Shown: one piece after another, positions 26,784 through 35,354 of the stretch
How the letters are laid out: the number at the start of each line of letters is the position of its first letter
Numbering within the stretch: the stretch's first letter is position 1
From: Microbacterium halimionae
Lineage (GTDB): Bacteria; Actinomycetota; Actinomycetes; Actinomycetales; Microbacteriaceae
DNA length: 64,000 nucleotides
NCBI RefSeq assembly: GCF_011761265.1
Contig: NZ_JAAOZB010000002.1
Span: 1 to 64,000, forward strand
Direction of reading: 5' to 3'
The notes under the pieces: generated by a model
Databases searched by the model: none
Seen by the model: only the letters and a program-made list of their open reading frames with translations
Told to the model about the DNA's origin: nothing
Made by a program: the position numbers and the translations under genes

Positions 26784-28157
26784 ATGAATGAATATTCGGT
26801 TGTGAACCCATCGACCGGGCAGACTTTGGCCCAGTACGACACACTCACTGACGTTGCGGTCGTAGAGAAGATCAAAACTGCAGATGCTGCCTACCGGGCC
26901 TGGCGTACTATCCCCGTTGTAGAACGCGCCGCGGTGCTGCGACGGGCAGCTGAGCTGCATCGTGAGCGCCGTGACGACCTGGCTGCGATCATCGTCCGCG
27001 AGATGGGAAAACCGATGGAAGCGGCCCTCGGCGAAGTCGATTTCGCCGCAGACATCACCGAGTTCTATGCCGACCAGGCGGAACTGATCAACGCGGATCA
27101 GCCACTTGACATTCTCGGCGAGGGATCAGCACTTATTCGGCGCGCGCCGCTGGGCGTACTGCTCGGGATCATGCCGTGGAACTTTCCGTACTACCAAGTG
27201 GCGAGATTTGCGGCGCCCAATCTAGTGCTGGGCAACACGATTTTGCTTAAACACGCTCCGCAGTGCCCCGAGTCCGCTGCGGCTATCGAGCAGATCTATC
27301 TCGATGCTGGGGCACCGGAGGGTGCATATGTGAATCTCTACGTCACGAATGAACAAGCGGCCGATGTCATTGCAGACCCGCGAGTTCAGGGTGTCTCGGT
27401 GACAGGGTCGGAACGTGCTGGGTCGGCGGTTGCTGAGCTTGCCGGGAGACACCTAAAGAAGGTCGCTCTGGAACTCGGCGGGTCAGATCCGTTCATCGTA
27501 CTTTCGACTGAGGATCTAGATGCCACGGTCACGGCGGCAGTCGACGGTCGCATGGATAACAACGGCCAGTCGTGCAATGCGCCGAAACGCTTCATCGTGG
27601 TTGACGAGCTCTACGACGCCTTTGTCGAAAAATTCGCCGCAGTGATGCAGTCATGCAAGATGGGAGACCCGTTTGACCCCGACACTGTCCTCGGCCCGCT
27701 TTCATCTCTGACGGCAGCCGAGCGGCTCGAGGAGCAGGTAAACAGAGCTGTCGCTCAGGGCGCGACTCTCGTGGTGGGCGGGCATCGCGATGGGGCATTC
27801 TTCGAACCCACAGTGCTCACAGGAGTAAGTGAGCACATGGATGCCTATCGCGAAGAGTTCTTCGGACCCGTTGGGGTCGTGTACCGAGTCGCCGACGAAG
27901 ACAGCGCGATTCGGATCGCAAACGACACGCCGTTCGGGCTTGGTTCCTATCTGTTCACGACAGATTCTGACCAGGCGGATCGGGTTGCTGACCGGATCGA
28001 GGCCGGAATGGTCTTTGTCAACTGCGTGCTCGCAGACTCGCCAGAGCTTCCGTTTGGGGGAGTGAAGAGATCGGGGACGGGTCGTGAAATGGGGCTTCTC
28101 GCCGCCGACGAGTTCGTAAACAAGAAGCTCATCCGAGTCGCACCAAAGCCGGTCTAG
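26784..28157 (+). CDS. NAD(P)-dependent aldehyde dehydrogenase (succinate-semialdehyde or aminobutanal dehydrogenase)
   Basis: 457 aa. The catalytic Glu is in KKVALELGGSDPF and the catalytic Cys in NNGQSCNAPKRF; the oxyanion Asn is in MPWNFPYYQVARF. The SC-N-A-P-K surroundings and length resemble the Sad/GabD2 group, which acts on succinate semialdehyde with NAD. GGAGAT about 10 nt upstream of ATG 26784 and a 28-bp gap place it in the operon. The cluster needs two aldehyde oxidations (4-aminobutanal to GABA, and succinate semialdehyde to succinate) but has one dehydrogenase. Either it does both or a second enzyme lies elsewhere. Confidence 0.92.
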   Translation: MNEYSVVNPSTGQTLAQYDTLTDVAVVEKIKTADAAYRAWRTIPVVERAAVLRRAAELHRERRDDLAAIIVREMGKPMEAALGEVDFAADITEFYADQAELINADQPLDILGEGSALIRRAPLGVLLGIMPWNFPYYQVARFAAPNLVLGNTILLKHAPQCPESAAAIEQIYLDAGAPEGAYVNLYVTNEQAADVIADPRVQGVSVTGSERAGSAVAELAGRHLKKVALELGGSDPFIVLSTEDLDATVTAAVDGRMDNNGQSCNAPKRFIVVDELYDAFVEKFAAVMQSCKMGDPFDPDTVLGPLSSLTAAERLEEQVNRAVAQGATLVVGGHRDGAFFEPTVLTGVSEHMDAYREEFFGPVGVVYRVADEDSAIRIANDTPFGLGSYLFTTDSDQADRVADRIEAGMVFVNCVLADSPELPFGGVKRSGTGREMGLLAADEFVNKKLIRVAPKPV

Positions 28158-28329
28158 ATGGTCGATGTGTTTTCGAAGCCTGCGCTCGGAGTTCGCCTGT
28201 CGCAGTGCCATGCCGTACACTTGAAGGTGCAGTAGAAGTCTGCATTCTTTTGCCGTGCCCGCGCTTCGAAGTGTTTTTCGAATCGTGTAGCGGCGGTGGG
28301 TGCAGGTTCCCTGGGGCCTTCCGGTCTCT

Positions 28330-28402
<73 letters not shown>

Positions 28403-28447
28403 CGCGTCAGCGAATGCTGGCACACAGTGAATGATTCAGGTGGGTTG

Positions 28448-28720
28448 ATGGTCCAGGACGAGCAGAAGGGCGAGGCTGTCGCGAAACGCGATGCCCCGCG
28501 CGAGAAGAAGCCGAACTTCTTCCAGCGCATCGTCATTTTCATCCGCCAGGTCTTTGCCGAGCTCCGCAAGGTGGTTACACCTACGCGCCAGGAGCTCCTG
28601 AAGTTCACCGGCGTTGTGTTGGCGTTCGTTGTGGTCATGATGGCCCTCGTGTACGGACTTGACCTCCTTTTTGTCTGGGTGACGACCGTCGTCTTCGGTA
28701 CGCCGGGAGGCGTGGCCTAA
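28448..28720 (+). CDS. secE: Preprotein translocase subunit SecE
   Basis: 90 aa. A cytoplasmic, charged N terminus is followed by the SecE block FIRQVFAELRKVVTPTRQEL and a single membrane segment (LLKFTGVVLAFVVVMMALVYG). It clamps SecY in the Sec translocon. The start ATG 28448 has AGGTGGG about 3-9 nt upstream. The nusG and ribosomal protein genes follow in the conserved order. Confidence 0.95.
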   Translation: MVQDEQKGEAVAKRDAPREKKPNFFQRIVIFIRQVFAELRKVVTPTRQELLKFTGVVLAFVVVMMALVYGLDLLFVWVTTVVFGTPGGVA

Positions 28721-28776
28721 AAAGCTCCGCGGTAGCGGGAGTCAACTCCCGTGACCACGAATGGAAGTGAACTTAA

Positions 28777-29781
28777 TTGTCTGAAAGATATGTCGATGAC
28801 GCCGATTGGGCGCCGACTGCCGAGCAGTCCAGCGAGGACGACGAAGCTCAAGAGGGAAACATCCTCGCGGTAGAAGAGCGCGCCTCCGAGGCTGCTGAGC
28901 ACGTCGCTGTCCACGAGATTTCTGAGGACGGCGAAGACGAAAGTGACGACAAGGAGTTGGACGACATCGAGATCAACGACCCCGAAGCCGACCGCATCGT
29001 GAACGATGCTCTTGAGATCGACGAGACGGCTGAGGTTGAGGCTGCCGCTGATGTCCTCACCGACGCGCAAGCCGAAGACGAGGCCGAAGCTGAGGCAGAA
29101 GCCGCCGACGAAGTGACGCCCTACGACGGGCCTGAGCCCGAAGCGGATGATGAAGACATCGATCCGTTCGAGGCCTTCCGCACCGAGCTTCGCTCGCTGC
29201 CTGGAAAGTGGTACGTGCTTCACTCCTACGCCGGTTTCGAGCGCAAGGTGAAAGCCAACATCGAGCAGCGTAAATCAACGCTCGAGGTTGAAGACGACAT
29301 TTATCAGATCGAGGTCCCGATGGAGGACGTCGTCGAGATCAAGAATGGCCAGCGCAAGATGGTCACTCGCGTTCGGATCCCCGGCTACGTGCTCGTTCGT
29401 ATGGAGCTCAACGAAGACACCTGGTCTGTTGTGCGTCACACTCCCGGTGTGACCGGCTTTGTCGGTAACGCCCACAATCCCACTCCGCTTCGATTTGAAG
29501 AAGCCTTCAACATGTTGAAGAGCCTCGTTGAAGTCAAGGAAGCTGCACCGACAAAGGCGGGTGCTGCAAAGGGCGCTCCGGTGACCGCACGCAGCATCGT
29601 GACCGAGGTCGACTTCGAAATCGGTGAGACGATCACGATCAAGGAAGGTTCGTTCGCGGGTCTTCCTGGTTCGATCAGCGAGATCAAGCCGGAAAGCGGC
29701 AAGCTCACGGTTCTCGTTTCGCTCTTCGAGCGTGAGACTCCGGTTGAGCTCTCGTTCGATCAGGTAACGAAGCAGAACTGA
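28777..29781 (+). CDS. nusG: Transcription termination/antitermination protein NusG
   Basis: 334 aa with a TTG start. Residues 1-140 are a highly acidic, repetitive extension (E/D/A-rich), common in actinobacterial NusG. The NGN domain begins at GKWYVLHSYAGFERKVKANI, and the KOW domain is IGETITIKEGSFAGLPGSI to the end (VELSFDQVTKQN). It binds RNA polymerase and couples transcription to translation or Rho. Confidence 0.96.
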   Translation: MSERYVDDADWAPTAEQSSEDDEAQEGNILAVEERASEAAEHVAVHEISEDGEDESDDKELDDIEINDPEADRIVNDALEIDETAEVEAAADVLTDAQAEDEAEAEAEAADEVTPYDGPEPEADDEDIDPFEAFRTELRSLPGKWYVLHSYAGFERKVKANIEQRKSTLEVEDDIYQIEVPMEDVVEIKNGQRKMVTRVRIPGYVLVRMELNEDTWSVVRHTPGVTGFVGNAHNPTPLRFEEAFNMLKSLVEVKEAAPTKAGAAKGAPVTARSIVTEVDFEIGETITIKEGSFAGLPGSISEIKPESGKLTVLVSLFERETPVELSFDQVTKQN

Positions 29782-29871
29782 CGAATCTCCCATAAACCAC
29801 CGCGGTCCGGATAAGCCGGAGCTGCGGGAGAACCGAAGCGATACGCGCCCGGTTCGACGAAAGGAAAAAGA

Positions 29872-30303
29872 ATGGCACCGAAGAAGAAGGTGACCGGCCT
29901 GATCAAACTTCAGATCAAGGCTGGTGCTGCCAACCCGGCGCCGCCGATCGGGCCTGCGCTCGGTCAGCACGGCGTTAACATCATGGAGTTCTGCAAGGCG
30001 TACAACGCCGCGACCGAGTCGCAGCGTGGCAACGTCATCCCCGTAGAGATCACTGTCTACGAGGACCGCAGCTTCACGTTCATCCTGAAGACCCCGCCGG
30101 CAGCGGAACTCATCAAGAAGGCCGCAGGCCTCCAGAAGGGGTCCGCAACGCCCCACACCGTGAAGGTGGGCAAGCTCACCAAGGACCAGGTCCGCGAAAT
30201 CGCTGAAGCGAAGCAGCCCGACTTGAACGCGAATGACATCGAGGCTGCCTCGAAGATCATCGCCGGCACCGCCCGTTCCATGGGCATCACGGTTGAGGGC
30301 TGA
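29872..30303 (+). CDS. rplK: 50S ribosomal protein L11
   Basis: 143 aa, full length. Blocks seen: [39 protein letters not shown] and [22 protein letters not shown] precedes the ATG. The 90-nt gap after nusG holds a GC-rich hairpin (CCGG-ATAAG-CCGG with longer flanking pairing), a possible leader structure. L11 with the L10/L12 stalk forms the GTPase-associated centre. Confidence 0.98.
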
Positions 30304-30317
30304 GGGAGATAACGACT

Positions 30318-31007
30318 ATGGCTACCAAGTCCAAGGCCTACGAGGCCGCCGCTGCGAAAATCGCAGCTGACAAGTTCTACACACCGACCGAAGCCGTCGC
30401 CCTGGCGAAAGAAACCGGTTCGGCTAAGTTCGACTCGACCGTCGAGGTCGCGCTCAAGCTCGCTGTTGACCCCCGTAAGGCAGACCAGATGGTGCGCGGC
30501 ACCGTCATCCTGCCGCACGGTACGGGTAAGACTGCTCGCGTCATCGTCTTCGCGACGGGCCCGGCAGCCGAGGCAGCTATCGCTGCTGGTGCTGATGAGG
30601 TCGGTGGAGCCGAGCTCATCCAGAAGGTCGCGGATGGCTACACGTCGTTCGACGCTGCCGTATCGACCCCCGAGCTCATGGGCCAGGTCGGTCGTTTGGG
30701 TAAGGTTCTCGGACCCCGCGGCCTGATGCCGAACCCGAAGACCGGAACTGTCACGCCCAACGCTGCCAAGGCAGTTGAGGACATCAAGGGTGGAAAGATC
30801 GAATTCCGCGTCGACAAGCACGCCAACGTGCACTTCGTCGTCGGCAAGGCATCTTTCACGGCTGAGCAGCTCGATGAGAACATCACTGTTGCGCTTGACG
30901 AGATCGTTCGTCTCAAGCCTTCCAGCTCTAAGGGCCGCTACATCCAGAAGGGTGCTGTGTCGACGACGTTCGGTCCCGGTATCCCGTTGGACGTCAACGG
31001 TCTCTGA
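30318..31007 (+). CDS. rplA: 50S ribosomal protein L1
   Basis: 229 aa, full length. Signature [20 protein letters not shown] and [18 protein letters not shown] are present. It follows rplK by 14 bp with GGGAG before the ATG. L1 forms the L1 stalk and in many bacteria represses its own operon. A strong terminator follows, so transcription of this block stops before the 16-kb interval that separates it from rplJ-rplL. Confidence 0.98.
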   Translation: MATKSKAYEAAAAKIAADKFYTPTEAVALAKETGSAKFDSTVEVALKLAVDPRKADQMVRGTVILPHGTGKTARVIVFATGPAAEAAIAAGADEVGGAELIQKVADGYTSFDAAVSTPELMGQVGRLGKVLGPRGLMPNPKTGTVTPNAAKAVEDIKGGKIEFRVDKHANVHFVVGKASFTAEQLDENITVALDEIVRLKPSSSKGRYIQKGAVSTTFGPGIPLDVNGL

Positions 31008-31030
31008 TCTATCCCAGATCACGTCACGAA

Positions 31031-31067
31031 ACGAAGGGGCTCCACCGTGAGGTGGGGCCCCTTCGTC
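31031..31067 (+). terminator. Terminator of the secE-nusG-rplK-rplA block
   Basis: A long stem of about 16 bp (ACGAAGGGGCTCCACC with its complement, bulge of one base) around a GTGA loop, 24 nt after the rplA stop. It also lies close to the 3' end of the convergent LysE gene and may serve both. Confidence 0.85.
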
Positions 31068-31079
31068 GTTGCTGCACCA

Positions 31080-31691
31080 CTAGTGCGCGGCAATCAAGCT
31101 GACGCCGAACGCGATCATGATTATCGTGACAATCGCGTCAACTATTCGCCACATGAGTGGCGTGCGTAGCCATCGGGCGAGATACCGGGACCCAAAGCCC
31201 AACGCCGAAAACCACACGAGACTTGCGATGCCTGCACCGATCCCGAAAAACCAGGGCGCAGACTTCGTGTTGGCAACAGAGCCCAACAGCAAAACAGTGT
31301 CGAGGTACACATGGGGATTCAACCATGTGAGAGCAAGCGCCGTGCCGGCCACAGCCGACCGCGATGCAACTGTCGCTGTTGCCGATGACATCTCAAAGCT
31401 CTGTGCTGACCCCTTCACCGCACGCACTCCAGCGATGGCGCCATAGCTTATGAGAAAGATCCCGCCGCCCCAGCGTGCGACCACGATAATCCATGGGGCG
31501 CCTTGGATTATCGTCGCAACGCCTCCGATGCCAGCCGCGATGAGCGCGACATCACTGAGGGTGCAGATCATGACCACAAGCCCGACATGATTTCTCCTCA
31601 CGCCCTGGCGAATCACGAAGAGATTTTGCGCACCGATCGCCGCGATTAATGACAGCCCGACACCGAGTCCAGCGACAAGAGAAACCCACAC
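31080..31691 (-). CDS. LysE/ArgO-family basic amino acid exporter
   Basis: 203 aa with six hydrophobic segments. The family blocks are GLSLIAAIGAQNLFVIRQGV and ALTWLNPHVYLDTVLLLG (the NP-HVYLDT motif). It exports L-lysine and/or L-arginine to prevent toxic accumulation. The GTG start lies 6 nt after TAACCT (31698-31703), a leaderless arrangement. It is divergent from its LysG-type activator, as in Corynebacterium. Confidence 0.93.
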   Translation of the reverse strand: MWVSLVAGLGVGLSLIAAIGAQNLFVIRQGVRRNHVGLVVMICTLSDVALIAAGIGGVATIIQGAPWIIVVARWGGGIFLISYGAIAGVRAVKGSAQSFEMSSATATVASRSAVAGTALALTWLNPHVYLDTVLLLGSVANTKSAPWFFGIGAGIASLVWFSALGFGSRYLARWLRTPLMWRIVDAIVTIIMIAFGVSLIAAH

Positions 31692-31725
31692 CGGTGTAGG
31701 TTAAGTTCGCCAATATCTATCGCAT

Positions 31726-31758
31726 AGCAAATGATTCTTCAGAAGTATTAGATTTGCT
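31726..31758. promoter_or_regulatory. Inverted repeat between LysE and LysG genes (probable LysG site)
   Basis: AGCAAAT (31726-31732) and ATTTGCT (31752-31758) are perfect inverted arms separated by 19 bp in an AT-rich stretch. The right arm overlaps the space between TAGATT (31749-31754) and the regulator ATG at 31761. Binding would repress the regulator gene and could activate the exporter promoter. Confidence 0.55.
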
Positions 31759-31760
31759 TA

Positions 31761-32645
31761 ATGAACATCGATCCCTCGCTCGCACGCACGCTGATGGCTG
31801 TGCTCGACGAAGGCACGATGGATGCCGCGGCTCGGCGACTGCATTTGACTCCGTCTGCTGTCAGCCAACGAGTCAAAGCGATCGAAGACCACGTCGGAAG
31901 AGTGCTGCTCGTGCGCTCGAAACCGGCGCGCGCCACTCAAGCTGGATTGGCGATCGTTCGGTTTGCGCGCCAAATTGAGCTGCTGTCCCACGATGCTTCT
32001 GCCGCCTTCGAAGCATCAACTCCAACTTCTGTTCCGCTCGCAGTCAATGCCGACTCCTTGAGCACATGGTTTCTCGCGCCGCTCGCCCGCCTCGCGTCCC
32101 GATTGAACGTCACGTTTGACCTCCATCGTGACGATCAGGACTTCACAGCGCACATGCTAGAAAGTGGCGAAGTGATGGGGGCGGTGACATCGAAAGCTGT
32201 TCCGGTTGCTGGGTGTCGACTTCAACCGCTGGGAGTGATGCGCTACGAAGCGGTGGCTGCACCCGACTATGCGCGTCGGTGGTTGCCCGCTGGATTTTAT
32301 GCCTCGGCATTCGAGCAGGCGCCACTCGTGGAGTTTGACCGACGCGATGACCTGCAACGGCAATGGCTGTTTGCAACTGGCGCAGATCCTGATGCTCCGC
32401 CGCGGCATTATGTGCCGGCATCGCATGATTTTGCGATCGCGGTACATCTCGGAATCGGATGGGGACTGCTGCCTCAGGCACAGGCTCAGGACGGCCTTCG
32501 CTCAGGCGAACTCGTTTCCCTCGGTGGTGAGCCCGTGGATGTTCCGCTGTACTGGCAGCAGTGGAACCTTCGCTCTGAGTTGCTCGATGCCGTCGCCTCC
32601 GAAATTGTTGCTGAAGGTCAGCGGGTACTCGTCTCGGAGAGCTAG
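31761..32645 (+). CDS. LysG/ArgP-type LysR-family regulator
   Basis: 294 aa. The N-terminal LysR HTH is TMDAAARRLHLTPSAVSQRVKAIEDHVGRVL, followed by the ArgP-like effector domain (VNADSLSTWFLAPLARL, VPASHDFAIAVHLGIGWGLLP). It activates export of basic amino acids in response to intracellular lysine, arginine or histidine. ATG 31761 follows TAGATT by exactly 6 nt (leaderless). The 3' end overlaps the convergent MDR gene by 4 bp. Confidence 0.93.
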   Translation: MNIDPSLARTLMAVLDEGTMDAAARRLHLTPSAVSQRVKAIEDHVGRVLLVRSKPARATQAGLAIVRFARQIELLSHDASAAFEASTPTSVPLAVNADSLSTWFLAPLARLASRLNVTFDLHRDDQDFTAHMLESGEVMGAVTSKAVPVAGCRLQPLGVMRYEAVAAPDYARRWLPAGFYASAFEQAPLVEFDRRDDLQRQWLFATGADPDAPPRHYVPASHDFAIAVHLGIGWGLLPQAQAQDGLRSGELVSLGGEPVDVPLYWQQWNLRSELLDAVASEIVAEGQRVLVSES

Positions 32646-33673
32646 TCTTCGCTGATCTGCAGCACGATCTTTCCGCGCGTGTGACCTTTTTCGAGCTCGG
32701 TGTGTGCCGCCGCTGCATCCGCGAGATTAAACACCTGGTCGATATAGACCTGAATTGCTCCCGATTCGAGAAGGCGACTGATCGTTGCAAGGGTTGCACC
32801 GTCGGGAGCGACCTTATAACCCGTGTATCGCAGCCCTCGCGACGCCGCTGCCTCGGCTGCGCCCGGCCACGAACCTGTTGGTACCAGGATGTACATCCCG
32901 CCGGGGCGCAGGACGTCGAGGGATCTCGCCCCCGTGTCATCGTGACTGTTGCCGACGAGATCGATGACAACATCGACGTCGGCGATTTCATCTTCAAATC
33001 GCTGTTGCGTGTAGTCAATGACCGACACCGCACCCAGCTCCTTGAGCCACGCGGCGTTGTGTCCGGACGCCGTCGCCGTCACTCGTGCGCCGAAATATGC
33101 CGCAAATTGCACGGCGAAGTGTCCGACGCCGCCACTTCCTGCGTGAATCAGGATGCTCTGGCCTTCGTGTGCGCGTGCAGTCTCAACAACGAGACCCCAC
33201 GCGGTGAGTGCGGCCAGGGGCACGCCCGCGGCTTCAACATGCGAAAGTGCCGCTGGCTTTCGCGCGACCGAGAGTGAAGGCACGACCGCATACTCTGCGT
33301 AGCTTCCGCCGGTGCGGGGGAAAGGCAGCATTCCGTACACTTCGGCGCCGACCGGAAATGGATGGCTCTCGAACGGGCTCTTCTCGACAACGCCACTGAA
33401 GTCGAAGCCCAAGGTCGATGGGAAGTCTGGAATCGCTGCTGACACGCCAGCGCCCGCTCGGGTCTTCGCGTCTATGGGATTGATGCCTGCCGCGACGATC
33501 CGCACGAGCAGTTCACCAAGAATCGGCGAGGGAATGGGGACTTCTGCTTCGTGCAACAGGCTTTCGGTGCCTGTGGCATCGATTACGCACGCTCTCATGG
33601 TCGTGCTCGATGGTTCGGGAGCCGCTGAAGAAGTCGATGAAGGCTTTGCTGGTTGTAGCGGCCGTTGTGACAT
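32642..33673 (-). CDS. Zinc-free MDR-family NADP-dependent alcohol dehydrogenase/quinone reductase
   Basis: 343 aa. GroES-like domain (VRIVAAGINPIDAKTRAG, FPSTLGFDFSGVVE), then a Rossmann domain with ILIHAGSGGVGHFAVQFA and the NADP-type loop. There are no structural or catalytic zinc Cys. The start ATG 33673 has AAGGAG 5 nt upstream and adds about 25 Ser/Pro-rich residues before the usual MRACVID start at 33598. These enzymes reduce quinones or enones in the cytoplasm. It is near a TetR gene, but the two are not clearly one unit. Confidence 0.88.
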   Translation of the reverse strand: MSQRPLQPAKPSSTSSAAPEPSSTTMRACVIDATGTESLLHEAEVPIPSPILGELLVRIVAAGINPIDAKTRAGAGVSAAIPDFPSTLGFDFSGVVEKSPFESHPFPVGAEVYGMLPFPRTGGSYAEYAVVPSLSVARKPAALSHVEAAGVPLAALTAWGLVVETARAHEGQSILIHAGSGGVGHFAVQFAAYFGARVTATASGHNAAWLKELGAVSVIDYTQQRFEDEIADVDVVIDLVGNSHDDTGARSLDVLRPGGMYILVPTGSWPGAAEAAASRGLRYTGYKVAPDGATLATISRLLESGAIQVYIDQVFNLADAAAAHTELEKGHTRGKIVLQISED

Positions 33674-33786
33674 GGTCGCTCCTTATGGTTGTAGCTGCGG
33701 CGGCAGCGCTAGTGGGCCGTTCGTTGCCTCAGTAAACCTCGGGTTTGTCTCACACGTGTTACGCGAGTGATACCACGTCAAGAAGC

Positions 33787-34455
33787 TCAGTGCAGAGCAT
33801 CGAGCTGCAGGAGCGGCCGGCTGAGCACGCTTTCTAGTCGCTCGCGTAAACGCGCGGGCATGTCGACTACGCCGGGTGAAATCAACCACTGGATTTGAAG
33901 CCCATCCATGAGAGCGATTACATCAATAGCGACATCGGCGCTGTCGATATCGGTGGAGCGCAGAAGCCCCCGGGAGCGGAGGTTGTCGACCGCAGCGGCG
34001 ATGTCGCGGCGCGATCCGTCGTAGCGGCGCGAGAAGTATGGGTGTGCGGGATGCCCGGGCTCGGTGGCTTCGGCTGAGAGGACCGCGTACAAACTCACAA
34101 GCCCGGGCGTCGACATGTTGTATGCGCTGAGGCGCACAAGTCGCCCGAAATGGTCAAGTCCGTCGGCCTGGGGGCCTGGCGCGCCGACGAAGATCTTGTC
34201 GTATGCCAGCCGGTCGCGCTCGTCGAGAACCGACTGAAGCAGCGACTCTTTCGTGGGGAAATGGTGCAGAAGTCCCGCGCGCGAAACTCCGCAATCTTCC
34301 GCAATCTTGCTCATGCTGGTTTGCCGGTAGCCAACGGCACCAAACGCGCTGAAGGCGGCGGAGATGATTTGCTCTCGTCGCACGCGACCCGGTGCATAAG
34401 AACTCTGCGGCGCGACTTTGGGCATGAAATGACCGTAGCGTGAATCGGTCGTCAT
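33787..34455 (-). CDS. TetR-family regulator
   Basis: 222 aa. The TetR HTH is IISAAFSAFGAVGYRQTSMSK to DCGVSRAGLLHHFPTKESLL; the ligand domain is divergent. The start is either ATG 34455 or ATG 34425 (MPKVAPQ), since neither has a clear site. A perfect palindrome (34457-34480) sits just before the gene. It is divergent from the sugar-metabolism operon starting at 34557, which it probably represses. Confidence 0.88.
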   Translation of the reverse strand: MTTDSRYGHFMPKVAPQSSYAPGRVRREQIISAAFSAFGAVGYRQTSMSKIAEDCGVSRAGLLHHFPTKESLLQSVLDERDRLAYDKIFVGAPGPQADGLDHFGRLVRLSAYNMSTPGLVSLYAVLSAEATEPGHPAHPYFSRRYDGSRRDIAAAVDNLRSRGLLRSTDIDSADVAIDVIALMDGLQIQWLISPGVVDMPARLRERLESVLSRPLLQLDALH

Positions 34456-34456
34456 G

Positions 34457-34480
34457 AATACCTACACCTCTGTCGGTATT
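34457..34480. promoter_or_regulatory. Palindrome between TetR gene and sugar operon
   Basis: AATACC (34457-34462) and GGTATT (34475-34480) are perfect inverted arms with a 12-bp spacer that is itself weakly symmetric (TAC/GTC ends). It lies directly in front of the TetR start and 77 bp before the divergent operon, as expected for its operator. Confidence 0.55.
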
Positions 34481-34556
34481 GATGCTACGCTCGGCCACGC
34501 GGCAGCGCCGTGGTGATGCGAAGACGCAGCGCCAGTTCGATCGACGAGGATGTAGC

Positions 34557-35354
34557 GTGACTCAGCCCAAACTCTCACTTCAGCTTTATACGGTGCGCGA
34601 TGCCCTCGCAGCAGACCTTGACGGCACGTTGGCGCGGGTTTCTCGTTTAGGGTTTCAGAACGTCGAAGCGTTCGGTGCTGTGCATCGGGCCCCCGAGCTC
34701 GCCGAGGCGTTCGCGCGCAATGGACTTTCCTCGCCCACGATGCATGCGGCTCTCGTTACAGACGCGAATCGTGAGCCGTCGCCGGTGAACGAAGCCGTCT
34801 TCGATGCGGCCGCTCAACTAGGTGCCGAGATTGTGATCGACCCGATGGTTGATCCGAAGCTGTGGGCGACGCGAGATGACATCAAGAGCACCGCCGAGCG
34901 GCTCAATGTGGCCTCATCGGTGGCGGCTTCACGAGGCATCCGCGTGGGATATCACAATCACTCCCATGAGTTCCACCACGAGTTCAGCGGGGAGAGTGCG
35001 TACGAGTACTTCGTTTCGTTGCTGGATGAGCGTGTTGTTCTCGAACTCGACGCGTATTGGGCCGCGGTCGGCAAACAGGATGTCCCGGCCCTCGTCCAGT
35101 GGCTCGGCACCCGTCTTGTTGCTCTCCATGTAAAAGACGGCAGTATCGACGCCGACCCATTCCGTGCCGATGTGTCAGGACCGATCGACCTTGGCCAAGT
35201 GGCTGCAGGAACTGGGGCTGTGCCACTTGATCGCGTGCTTGATGCGGCCGACAACCTCGAGTTCGCGGTTGTCGAGTACGACGAATTCGCGGGAGATGTC
35301 TTCTCGGGAATCGAAGCCAGCGTGCAGTACCTTTCGAAGCGTGGTGTGCGATGA
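34557..35354 (+). CDS. Sugar phosphate isomerase/epimerase (xylose isomerase-like TIM barrel)
   Basis: 265 aa. The AP-endonuclease-2/IolE-type barrel is visible: LSLQLYTVRDALAADLDGTL, IRVGYHNHSHEFHHEF (metal His), VLELDAYWAAVGKQDVPALV and ALHVKDG. The GTG start 34557 has GAGGA 6 nt upstream. It is coupled by ATGA to the next gene in an operon with two Gfo/Idh/MocA dehydrogenases and a second barrel enzyme. Similar sets oxidise sugars or glycosides to 3-keto forms and isomerise them; the actual substrate is unknown. Confidence 0.9.
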   Translation: MTQPKLSLQLYTVRDALAADLDGTLARVSRLGFQNVEAFGAVHRAPELAEAFARNGLSSPTMHAALVTDANREPSPVNEAVFDAAAQLGAEIVIDPMVDPKLWATRDDIKSTAERLNVASSVAASRGIRVGYHNHSHEFHHEFSGESAYEYFVSLLDERVVLELDAYWAAVGKQDVPALVQWLGTRLVALHVKDGSIDADPFRADVSGPIDLGQVAAGTGAVPLDRVLDAADNLEFAVVEYDEFAGDVFSGIEASVQYLSKRGVR

